From Desulfobacter vibrioformis DSM 8776 (GTDB lineage: Bacteria; Desulfobacterota; Desulfobacteria; Desulfobacterales; Desulfobacteraceae), in NCBI RefSeq assembly GCF_000745975.1, contig NZ_JQKJ01000002.1, positions 62,001 through 126,000 of the forward strand: 64,000 nt of DNA, read 5' to 3'. Shown here piece by piece: positions 51,293 through 59,326 of the stretch. Each line of letters begins with the position of its first letter. Position 1 is the stretch's first letter. The notes under the pieces are model-generated. The model did not search any database. It saw only the letters and a program-made list of their open reading frames with translations, and had not been told where the DNA came from. A program made the position numbers and the translations under genes.

Positions 51293-52399
51293 ATGCTGAA
51301 ATGGAATCTTTCAGATACAATTCATCTTCTGGAAAATAATCATTGCTTTCATATTTTTTCAAAGGAAAATTTTCAATTATTCAATGATGGTTTTTCTCGT
51401 TTTGAATCCTTAGCCTGCTATCGCTATATTTTTGAAACCTATTTAAAACGGCAGGAAAAATTCGCTGATGTCTCACTGTGTTTTGTCCGTTCGGAAAAAA
51501 AAAGATTCATCAAGGACTATCTGGAAATGGATCGGGCATTATCATTGAAGGACAATGAGATCTGGATAATGCTGTATCATTTTTTCCGCCTGTGGAATAA
51601 AGCAAAATCCATTGAGGATGAACACATTTTAAATATCTGGCTGGAATTTGATTTTAGCCGGTTGATGAAAACAAAACTGCCGGAGCCCTGTCTGTTTTTT
51701 TATCCGTTGAAAAATTTTAACCATGGCCAAGAAAAAAAGATCAGACAGATTGAGCAGCAATACAGCCGGTTGATTACTCCGATCCTGGAGAATTTTTCAG
51801 ACAGCTATACCCGGCCTCCAATTAAAGATACGATTAAAAAATGTATCAGATATTCCTCTGCTGATGCGGCGTTTTTTCAAATTGGCGTCATGCTTGGAAG
51901 AGCAGACAGCCCCTTGAGAATTTGTCTGGAGCGGTTTTCCCCACAGGATGTTACAGCCTTATTGGAACATATGGAATGGGAAGGGGATTTTGATCAAATA
52001 GACAGCATACTGGAAATGGGCGTTGAATATATTAATCCTCATTTTGCCCTTGATATGGATGTTGGGACCCGGCTTCATAAAAAAATTGGTTTTGAGTTTT
52101 CCTTTAAGGAAAAATTCCTGAACCCCAATAAAATCGGCTCCTTTCTAAACCATCTTTGCGAAAGATCCTTGTGTACTGAGGAAAAAAAAGAGACGCTTCT
52201 AAACTGGACCGGTTATTCCTGGGAGAAAGATGGACAGGTGCTCATTGTTCGGACCATCAATCATTTTAAATTTGTGTATTCTGAAGATGATCCCATTGAA
52301 GTTAAAGCCTATCTTGGATTAACCGCCAATCCGGTCAGGGATAAATATTGGGCTGAATCCGCGAACTGCGGCGGTCTTCAGGCAGAGGCCCGGCGTTGA
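51293..52399 (+). CDS. Unrecognised LanM-adjacent protein
   Basis: 368 residues, no signal peptide or membrane helix, mixed alpha/beta and rich in aromatic and charged residues. I cannot assign it to a named family. The N-terminal 140 residues contain helix-rich stretches (SRFESLACYRYIFETYLKRQ), and the end includes YWAESANCGG. GGAAG lies 8 bases before the ATG at 51293. It overlaps the LanM start by 4 bases, so the two proteins are made together and may act together. Uncharacterised proteins of this size recur beside LanM genes in NHLP-type clusters, as far as I recall. Possible roles are leader recognition, a partner of LanM, or a further tailoring enzyme. Confidence 0.6.
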   Translation: MLKWNLSDTIHLLENNHCFHIFSKENFQLFNDGFSRFESLACYRYIFETYLKRQEKFADVSLCFVRSEKKRFIKDYLEMDRALSLKDNEIWIMLYHFFRLWNKAKSIEDEHILNIWLEFDFSRLMKTKLPEPCLFFYPLKNFNHGQEKKIRQIEQQYSRLITPILENFSDSYTRPPIKDTIKKCIRYSSADAAFFQIGVMLGRADSPLRICLERFSPQDVTALLEHMEWEGDFDQIDSILEMGVEYINPHFALDMDVGTRLHKKIGFEFSFKEKFLNPNKIGSFLNHLCERSLCTEEKKETLLNWTGYSWEKDGQVLIVRTINHFKFVYSEDDPIEVKAYLGLTANPVRDKYWAESANCGGLQAEARR

Positions 52400-55300
52400 A
52401 TTTGGACCGGAATCTGATATCAATCCTTGAACGCTGTGTTTTCCCGGATGAGTGGGAAAAATATCCCGACACTCAAATCAAAAGGGACCAAAAGGCCATA
52501 CATGAGGTTAATACCTGTATTCACCGCTGGGAAAAGATATACCGGATTTTTTCGAGCCAGGCTGTTTTTGAAGAGCGGCTGAATAAAATCGGATTAAATC
52601 GTTCCGGTTTGTCCGATTATCTATCCTTGCGTTCTCTTATGACGGATAATCTGCCAAAGTGGGCCCTTTTCTTTCTTCAGGTAATGACGCATACCAGACC
52701 TGCGAATGAAAAAACAGGCTCACCCCTTAAGTTCACTGCTGAAAGATTAGTGAAATTTTCCGGGACTGAAAAGGATCTTTACGGTGTTAATCTCAATAAA
52801 ACCCCTCTGTTTCCCCATTTTTTGAATGTTTTTATAGAAAAAGCCCTTAGCAGGCTGGCATCGGCCTATGATGTCGGCGATGGCGTCAGAGACATTTTAT
52901 CGCGTTTTTTATTATTAATGCTGTCTGATATCGTGAGAAGATCAATCGCCTATGATGTCAAGGAATGTTCCCGCAAACAATTGTTAAAAGGTGAAACCCC
53001 GCACCGGCGGTATCAGTTCTACGCAACGAAAATATTGGGGACCAATAGAGGCCGGAAAGATTTTTTTAACCGTTATCCAATGGCCGCCAGATTATTATCT
53101 GTCAGATCATTGGGGATTATCAACAGTGTGGGTGAAATGCTGGGAAGGTTTCATAAAGACAGAAAGCGGATTATCGAATCAATATTCAATAAAAAAGAGA
53201 CAGGACCATTAATCGCGATTTATCCCGGGCTTTCTGATTTTCATGGCCATAGCAGGTCGGTAATGCTGTTGGCATTTGCCTCGGGTCAGAAACTGGTTTA
53301 TAAACCCCGCGGGTTTCAAACCGATGAGATCTTCAACATTTTTGTCGGCCTGATGAATACAAACAAAGATATGTTAAGCCTGAAGCCGCCCAGGTTTCTG
53401 GACGGCAGGGCCTATGGCTGGATGGAATATATTGAAAAAAAGCCGTGCCGGCATGATGACGATATCAGCAGATTTTACCAACGGCATGGCCAGCTCCTTT
53501 TTCTTATTCATTTAACGGCGGGATATGATTTTCATCATGACAACTTTATCCCCCATGGAGAGTGTCCCGTACCCGTTGATCTTGAAGGAATTTTCCGGGA
53601 AGAGGTTTTGCGGCTGTCCCCTGAATTTCACAATTGTCCCGACGCGTTTCTCCCCCTGGAACTTGCGCCCTTGAATTCAGGGAATCTGCCTTTGTGGTAT
53701 AAAAATGAAAACGGCAGGGCGTTTGTAACCAGTGGTATCGGCGGGACCTGCAAACGAAAGATTAAAATCAGAAGGCCTGCATGGATCAATGTCGCAACGG
53801 ACCAGTTGTCACTTGATTACAAAATGACGGAGATTGAATTTACCGATAACATGCCGGAACTCGATGGTGAAAAAATTGCTGTCACCCATTATGTTAAAGA
53901 CGTAACAAGAGGTTACACAAATGCTTTTCGTTTCTTTTATGACAATAAGAAACAGATTGCGGACAGCATTAAAAGAAAAAGGGCTCTTTTCGAGTCAAAG
54001 ACCAGGAAGGTAATCCGGGATACGAAACTATATCAAAAAATTCTGTTCTGGGCCCACAGCCCGGATCTTTTAAGTTCCGGAAGCGCTTTTTATGTGGCCC
54101 TGGAGAGGATCTGCCAATTCAATTTCAGCCCGGATCTATATGAATTCCTGGATCAGGAAAAGCAACACCTCAGAAATAATGATGTCCCCGTATTTTTCCA
54201 GCAAATAAATTTTGATGCTTTTCTTAAAAGATTAGAAAGCTTAGATACCGCTCGATTGGATTGGCATGTAAAACTGGTTGGCACCGCTTTAAAGATGACA
54301 CAGATCAAACCTGGGGTTTCAGATCATTGCGGGGAAAAAGAGGCATGCTTTCTTGAAACAGCAAAACAAATAGCCGATTCAATCCTTAAAGTCTCTTTCA
54401 CTACGGAGCAGGGAAATATGTGGCTTGACCTGAAACCTTCTGCCCCTGGGTCTGACTATTTACGCTATTGTATGTCCGATTTTTCGTTGTATCGGGGCGT
54501 TACCGGTGTTGCTGTCTTTCTGGCAAACCTTTTTTTTGTCACCAAAGATCTGAAGTATAAAACCTGTGCCCTGGGTTTTTTGAAATACGCGGAAAGTGTC
54601 CTGGGTTTTACAGATAAACATAAAATTCCCGTCAGGCGGTTTTCTGTTTTTCATGGATATTTTTCATTTATATACGCCTTGACTGAATGCGGCAGGCTTT
54701 TTGGGGATACAGGTCTTGTGGACACAGCCTTGCGGTACGCCTTGATGGTCAATGAGAATGATATTGTTAAAGAAAAGCGTATAGACTTCACTGACGGCCT
54801 TTCAGGTGTTTTGCTGTCTCTTTTGAAACTGTATGGTTTGACTGCGGATAAATCATTATTGAATCTGGCTGTCCTGATGGGAAACCATATTTTAACATTT
54901 CAAAATTTGCGAAAAGGCGGATTTCATATTACCCAGGTGAATAAAGAACTGGCCGGCATGGCACACGGGTCTTCGGGGATCGCTTACGCCTTGTTGAAAT
55001 TATATGAAATCCGCCAGGATAAAATCTTTCTTAACGCCATTCAAAAAAGCCTGGAGTTTGAACGCAGTATTTTTTGCCCGTTTGAAAATGACTGGCCTGA
55101 TTTACAAACCAGGGCGGGTAAAAAGACATTCATGACCGGATGGTGTTCCGGAGCCCCGGGGATCGGGCTTGAAAGGCTGGCGCTGCTGAATATTGCCGGT
55201 GGGGATAAGAGAATAAAAGAAGATATTGACCATGCTGTTCTAGCTGCCAAAAGGAATATGAATCATGATAAGTTCCATGCCTGCTGCGGAGACATGGGAA

Positions 55301-55542
55301 ATATATATTTTCTAAATGAAGCGGGTAAAATCCTCAACAAAGAGGATTACCTCCGGTGTGCAAGACAAAGTGCCCAAAAAATCATCCGGTTTCATCAGGA
55401 GCATGGATACTGGAAACTGCTTTCCATCAATGAGGGAAATATCATACCCGGTCTGATGAATGGCGTATCCGGGCTTGGATTGACCCTGTTAAGGTTAGCA
55501 GAATTCCGGGATATCACACCATTTTTGACATTATACGGATGA
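52396..55542 (+). CDS. lanM: LanM-type class II lanthipeptide synthetase (CCG zinc site)
   Basis: 1048 residues. The N-terminal dehydratase (DUF4135, about 150-660) has a kinase-like catalytic loop in GYDFHHDNF (Asp378, His380, Asn383) and VDLEG (395-399). It phosphorylates and eliminates Ser/Thr to make dehydro-residues. The C-terminal LanC-like cyclase (about 695-1045) holds the zinc ligands Cys917 (WCSGAPG) and Cys963-Cys964 (CCGDMGN). Three Cys with a CCG motif replace the usual Cys-His, as in ProcM-like synthetases with relaxed substrate range. Start is a TTG at 52396 in a TTGA overlap, with GAGG 7 bases upstream. It probably modifies the NHLP precursor. Confidence 0.93.
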   Translation: MNLDRNLISILERCVFPDEWEKYPDTQIKRDQKAIHEVNTCIHRWEKIYRIFSSQAVFEERLNKIGLNRSGLSDYLSLRSLMTDNLPKWALFFLQVMTHTRPANEKTGSPLKFTAERLVKFSGTEKDLYGVNLNKTPLFPHFLNVFIEKALSRLASAYDVGDGVRDILSRFLLLMLSDIVRRSIAYDVKECSRKQLLKGETPHRRYQFYATKILGTNRGRKDFFNRYPMAARLLSVRSLGIINSVGEMLGRFHKDRKRIIESIFNKKETGPLIAIYPGLSDFHGHSRSVMLLAFASGQKLVYKPRGFQTDEIFNIFVGLMNTNKDMLSLKPPRFLDGRAYGWMEYIEKKPCRHDDDISRFYQRHGQLLFLIHLTAGYDFHHDNFIPHGECPVPVDLEGIFREEVLRLSPEFHNCPDAFLPLELAPLNSGNLPLWYKNENGRAFVTSGIGGTCKRKIKIRRPAWINVATDQLSLDYKMTEIEFTDNMPELDGEKIAVTHYVKDVTRGYTNAFRFFYDNKKQIADSIKRKRALFESKTRKVIRDTKLYQKILFWAHSPDLLSSGSAFYVALERICQFNFSPDLYEFLDQEKQHLRNNDVPVFFQQINFDAFLKRLESLDTARLDWHVKLVGTALKMTQIKPGVSDHCGEKEACFLETAKQIADSILKVSFTTEQGNMWLDLKPSAPGSDYLRYCMSDFSLYRGVTGVAVFLANLFFVTKDLKYKTCALGFLKYAESVLGFTDKHKIPVRRFSVFHGYFSFIYALTECGRLFGDTGLVDTALRYALMVNENDIVKEKRIDFTDGLSGVLLSLLKLYGLTADKSLLNLAVLMGNHILTFQNLRKGGFHITQVNKELAGMAHGSSGIAYALLKLYEIRQDKIFLNAIQKSLEFERSIFCPFENDWPDLQTRAGKKTFMTGWCSGAPGIGLERLALLNIAGGDKRIKEDIDHAVLAAKRNMNHDKFHACCGDMGNIYFLNEAGKILNKEDYLRCARQSAQKIIRFHQEHGYWKLLSINEGNIIPGLMNGVSGLGLTLLRLAEFRDITPFLTLYG

Positions 55543-55664
55543 AACAGACAATTATGCGCCGGCATCGGCGGCCTTGTTGGACAATTGATATTGCCGAAAA
55601 GAAATTGTATAACTCTGGTCGATGAAATTATAATGTATTTTAACAATGATAAGGGAAATACATA

Positions 55665-56010
55665 TTGAATGATATATTTTACAACCACCACCCAGATGAC
55701 ATGCGGGTGGTCTCGAATTTCAAAAGGTTGATCCAACGGTACAAAGGAGACCCCGGATTCCGTAAAGCCGCGATAGAATCGCCCTCTAAACGATCGATTG
55801 CAACTGCTCAACGGCTTGCAGATTAACCTTGATTGTTTTGAAAACGCGGATCTGTGGCGACATATTATGGATGAGCGTCATTTTCTGGAATTGATGACCT
55901 GGACGGCATGGAAGAAAGGGTTTCATCGTCACCGGGAGCGATTGAAAGATGCGTGGATATGCCCCGGCAACCCGGGCCTGACGGCCTGACGCAAGCGGCA
56001 CACCCAATGA
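55665..56010 (+). pseudogene. Frameshifted short gene after LanM
   Basis: A TTG at 55665 with AAGGG 8 bases upstream opens a frame encoding DDMRVVSNFKRLIQRYKG and SIATAQRL before a stop at 55824. The next frame continues the sense as QINLDCFENADLWRHIMDE, then WKKGFHRHRERLKDAW and GNPGLTA. A TGA where TGG (Trp) would fit is followed by RKRHTQ. A one-base shift near 55818 therefore splits a protein of about 110 residues. The helical, leader-like pattern reminds me of small proteins beside radical SAM RiPP enzymes, but I cannot name the family. It sits in the 679-base gap downstream of LanM. Confidence 0.5.
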
Positions 56011-56065
56011 TCTGGCATATAAATGAGCAGTGATTCTGTTATGATATGCTATCACAACAAAGCAT

Positions 56066-56164
56066 ATGATGTCGAAAAAGCCTGTAACAACGAAAAGCAA
56101 AAAAGAAAAGCGAGGGGGGAGAAGACCCAAAGGTTCAAAAAAACAAGAACAACCGCAATGTTGA
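56066..56164 (+). CDS. Short basic ORF with AT-hook-like motif
   Basis: 32 codons encoding a Lys/Arg-rich peptide that contains KRGGRRPKGSKKQEQ, similar to an AT-hook. A frame shifted by one base then reads VELYAEMTQVQIMLQKLEEN up to the AEC start, so the pair may be one gene broken by a frameshift. No ribosome site is convincing. It could be a remnant of a mobile-element protein. Confidence 0.3.
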   Translation: MMSKKPVTTKSKKEKRGGRRPKGSKKQEQPQC

Positions 56165-56221
56165 ACTCTATGCGGAAATGACGCAGGTGCAGATCATGCT
56201 GCAAAAACTTGAGGAAAACGT

Positions 56222-57127
56222 ATGTCCAACATAATACTGCTGATCGTTTGCCTGCTGGCCGGAACCATGCTTCGCAAAATTTCTCAATGCCCGGCAAATA
56301 CACCAGACGCCCTTAACGGGTTCATTATTTATATCTCGTTACCATCCCTTGCATTATATCACATTCATACCTTGGCCATAACCCGTGAATTGATTTACAC
56401 AGGGCTTATGGCCTGGATATTATTCGGTTTGGGTGCGGTTTTTTTCTATTTTGCAGGCAAAAAATTAAAATTCTCCCGGTCCACCATTGGTGCCCTTGTC
56501 CTGGTCGGGGGGCTTGGGAACACTTCTTTTGTGGGCCTTCCGATGATCCAGGCATACTATGGCAGCCAATGGCTGGGCGTGGGTGTTGTGGCAGATTTGG
56601 CAGGTTCTTTTTTTGTGTTGTCTACCTTGGGTATTTTTGCAGCGAGTCTGAGTTCTTCCGGTGCAGTGAACATTCGTAACATCTTTAACAAAATATTAAC
56701 TTTTCCACCATTTCTGGCCTTGGTTGCCGCATTGCTCCTAAAACAGGTTCAATTTCCTGAGTGGTTTAATTTCACCCTGGTTCAGTTAGGCGGAACCCTC
56801 ACGCCACTGGCTCTGGTGTCCGTAGGATTTCAATTACAGCTGGGCCTATTGAAAGGAGAGACCGCCCCCCTGGCCCTTGGGCTCTTCTATAAGTTGATTA
56901 TGGGGCCAGCCATAATGACCTTGCTCTATGTGGGCATTTTAAAAAACAGCGGTACGGTTATACAGGTAACCATTTTTGAAGCTGCCATGGCACCCATGAT
57001 TTCAGCCGGAATCGTGGCGTCTAATTACAAATTAAATCCTCCCTTGATCAGCCTGATGCTTGGAATCGGGATTCCTCTTTCTTTTCTGACGCTACCGGTT
57101 TGGTATTGGCTGTTGAAAGGAATTTAG
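56222..57127 (+). CDS. AEC family transporter
   Basis: 301 residues with about ten hydrophobic segments, the second AEC carrier in the window and only distantly similar to the first. It begins SNIILLIVCLLAGTMLRKIS. Conserved positions include GLGNTSFVGLPMIQAYYG in the first half and EAAMAPMISAGIVASNYKL near the end, as in malonate/malate-type carriers. No metabolic genes adjoin it; it faces the FklB gene across 163 bases. The substrate is not predictable. Confidence 0.82.
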   Translation: MSNIILLIVCLLAGTMLRKISQCPANTPDALNGFIIYISLPSLALYHIHTLAITRELIYTGLMAWILFGLGAVFFYFAGKKLKFSRSTIGALVLVGGLGNTSFVGLPMIQAYYGSQWLGVGVVADLAGSFFVLSTLGIFAASLSSSGAVNIRNIFNKILTFPPFLALVAALLLKQVQFPEWFNFTLVQLGGTLTPLALVSVGFQLQLGLLKGETAPLALGLFYKLIMGPAIMTLLYVGILKNSGTVIQVTIFEAAMAPMISAGIVASNYKLNPPLISLMLGIGIPLSFLTLPVWYWLLKGI

Positions 57128-57289
57128 AAAGAAAGCCCGGGGTTGATTTTAACATCGGCCAGCAAAAGGTGGCTATTGGCTCAGTATCCATAATTTTTGA
57201 TGTAATATTAAATGGTTATCCCTGCGTCAACCGTTGTCCATAAAGCCGTGGCAGAAGTTAAAACCAAACCCTTTGTTTCCGATAAATCT

Positions 57290-57904
57290 CTATTTTATTG
57301 CAACAAGTTCAACCGTGAAAATCAATGTCGAATACGGTTCAATCGTTCCCCCACTGCCGGCTGATCCATAAGCAAGCTCAGACGGAATATACAGTTCATA
57401 TGTTGATCCCTCAGCCATAAGCTGAAGCGCTTCCGTCCACCCTTTTATGACGCCATTGAGTGGAAAAGTTGTTGTTTGCCCACGTTTGTATGAACTGTCG
57501 AAGATTTTACCTTCAAGGGTCTTACCTTCATAATGCGTTTCAACGGTATCGGTAGCAGCGGGCTTTTTTCCGCTGCCTTCAATGATCACTTTATACTGAA
57601 GTCCGCTTTCAGTGGTTTTAACCCCTTCTTTTTTACTATTTTCTTCGAGAAATTTTTCTCCGGCTTCAATATTCTTTTTACCTGATTCCATCTGTTTTGC
57701 CTGTTTTTGGTCCTCCATTGCTCTTTGAAAATTTTGCATAATGTGCCGCATTTCACCAACAGGCATTGCCGATTCCTTACCGTTAAACGCCTCAATAAAT
57801 GAATCTGCAAAAATTTTAGGATCAATTTCAAATCCCTGTCTTTTAAAATCGCCACCAACACTTTGTCCAAGAACATAACTAACCTTGTCTAAATCAACTT
57901 TCAT
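57290..57904 (-). CDS. FKBP-type peptidyl-prolyl cis-trans isomerase (FklB-like)
   Basis: 204 residues, no signal peptide. Residues 1-90 form the helical dimerisation domain of Mip/FkpA/FklB (SYVLGQSVGGDFKRQGFEID, then a charged helix). Residues 100-204 form the FKBP catalytic domain, with VETHYEGKTLEGKIFDSSYK, GVIKGWTEALQLM and IPSELAYGSAG. Lack of an export signal and the length match cytoplasmic FklB. AAGGA lies 6-7 bases before the ATG at 57904. It catalyses prolyl bond isomerisation as a folding helper. Confidence 0.88.
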   Translation of the reverse strand: MKVDLDKVSYVLGQSVGGDFKRQGFEIDPKIFADSFIEAFNGKESAMPVGEMRHIMQNFQRAMEDQKQAKQMESGKKNIEAGEKFLEENSKKEGVKTTESGLQYKVIIEGSGKKPAATDTVETHYEGKTLEGKIFDSSYKRGQTTTFPLNGVIKGWTEALQLMAEGSTYELYIPSELAYGSAGSGGTIEPYSTLIFTVELVAIK

Positions 57905-57976
57905 TTTAATTCCTTATAGATTCTTTTTGATAAAAATTCGATTATATATACACAAAAAGCGACCAGGTTGCATTAA

Positions 57977-58168
57977 GTAAAAATTCTGCCCTGCGTCTCG
58001 GCAGGGCTCGCCCGGGATATACAGGGGCTCAACACCCTGAATACCGGAAAAAGGGAAGATCGGAAAAACCTCTTTGGCCTGGGAAAAAAGATATTGAAAA
58101 AAGGCGCGGTTCTGACCACCGAGGATATTCCGGCCATCAAAACCATGCTTGGAAGCTGCGGACAGTAG
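57977..58168 (+). pseudogene. Orphan 3' gene fragment
   Basis: From an in-frame stop at 57974 the frame is open for 63 codons on the plus strand, reading PCVSAGLARDIQGLNTLN, then KREDRKNLFGLGKKILKK, and ending in IKTMLGSCGQ before TAG. No start codon or ribosome site precedes it, and the composition is that of a real protein end. It is probably the tail of a gene whose 5' part was lost. Family not recognised. It fills the 290-base gap between the FklB and M42 peptidase genes. Confidence 0.4.
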
Positions 58169-58194
58169 AGTCATACCCCCAAAAGGCAACATAA

Positions 58195-59322
58195 TCAGGT
58201 TTCAATATTAATGGGATCACGGGTGGGCTGGTGGGGAAAACCGGTAATTGAGCCCATTTCATCTTTATCCCGGTTAAAGGTGGGAGCGCTCTGAACATAA
58301 GCAAGAATGAGGCTTTCAACCTGTTTCAGACTGCTGATATGGGTGCGTTCGTACCCGTGGGAAGCATCCACGCCAAACCCCACCAAAGCAGTTCTGATGT
58401 CACTGCCTGCTTCAATGGCCGAGGCGGCATCTGACCGGTAAAATTCAAACAGGTCTTTATTAAATGATATGTCGTTTTTCCGGCATAGATCGGCAAGTTT
58501 TCGGTTCAGATGGTAGTCAAAGGGGCCGGACTGATCCATCATCACCAGGGTGGCATCATACTCGGTGGAGTTCTGCCCGGGCGCGGTCATGGCTGAATCA
58601 ATGACGATCATTTCCGTGATATCGTTATGCAGTACTTCCGTGGCCCCCAGGCCCACCTCCTCATTAATGGTGAACAATAGATGGCAATCCACGGGCAGCA
58701 CAATACCGGACCCGCAAATGGTCCGGGCCACGGATAACAGCACGGCGGCCCCGGCCTTGTCATCCAGGTGGCGGGCATTGATATAGCCTTCCTGGTCATC
58801 AATTTCCGGACAAGGGTCCACGGCAATGAAGTCGCCCGGGCAAAAGCCTTTGGCTTCAAGGTCTGCTTTGTTATGGCACCGGGCATCCACCCGGACCTCA
58901 ATCTGGTCCCACGAGACCGGCTGGGTGTCCACGGCATCCCCGTACACATGGCCGGAAGCCTTTAAGGGAAGCACCCGGCCTCTATATTCCCGGCCTTCGG
59001 TGAACACGGTCACGCGCGCCCCTTCGGCAAACCGGCTGGACCATGTGCCAATGGGCCGGATGGCCAGTCGGCCGTTGGACTTCAAGCGGCTGACCATGGC
59101 CCCCAGGGTGTCGAGATGGACACATACCGCCCGGTCCAGGGCACTGCCTTTGCCGGAAAGTGTGGCCCGGATGGCGCCGCGCCGGGTGACATTATACGGG
59201 ATATCCAGGGCATCAAGCTCATTGCACACATAGTGGACGATCTGGTCGGTATACCCGGACGGACTCGGGATCTGGAGCATGGAAATCAACTGATTCAACA
59301 GGTAGGCATTACTATTTTTCAT
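58195..59322 (-). CDS. M42-family metallopeptidase of the NAGGN osmoprotectant system
   Basis: 375 residues of the M42 glutamyl aminopeptidase-like family. Metal and catalytic signatures: VCVHLDTLGAM (His and Asp), NARHLDDKAGAAVLL, FTINEEVGLGATE (catalytic Glu pair), VIDSAM and DASHGYERTHIS. It is the third gene of an operon with the NAGGN synthetase and amidotransferase genes, starting 4 bases after the former. A peptidase of this subgroup regularly accompanies those genes. Its role, perhaps degrading the dipeptide osmolyte or trimming a precursor, is not established. Confidence 0.87.
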   Translation of the reverse strand: MKNSNAYLLNQLISMLQIPSPSGYTDQIVHYVCNELDALDIPYNVTRRGAIRATLSGKGSALDRAVCVHLDTLGAMVSRLKSNGRLAIRPIGTWSSRFAEGARVTVFTEGREYRGRVLPLKASGHVYGDAVDTQPVSWDQIEVRVDARCHNKADLEAKGFCPGDFIAVDPCPEIDDQEGYINARHLDDKAGAAVLLSVARTICGSGIVLPVDCHLLFTINEEVGLGATEVLHNDITEMIVIDSAMTAPGQNSTEYDATLVMMDQSGPFDYHLNRKLADLCRKNDISFNKDLFEFYRSDAASAIEAGSDIRTALVGFGVDASHGYERTHISSLKQVESLILAYVQSAPTFNRDKDEMGSITGFPHQPTRDPINIET

Positions 59323-59326
59323 GGCA

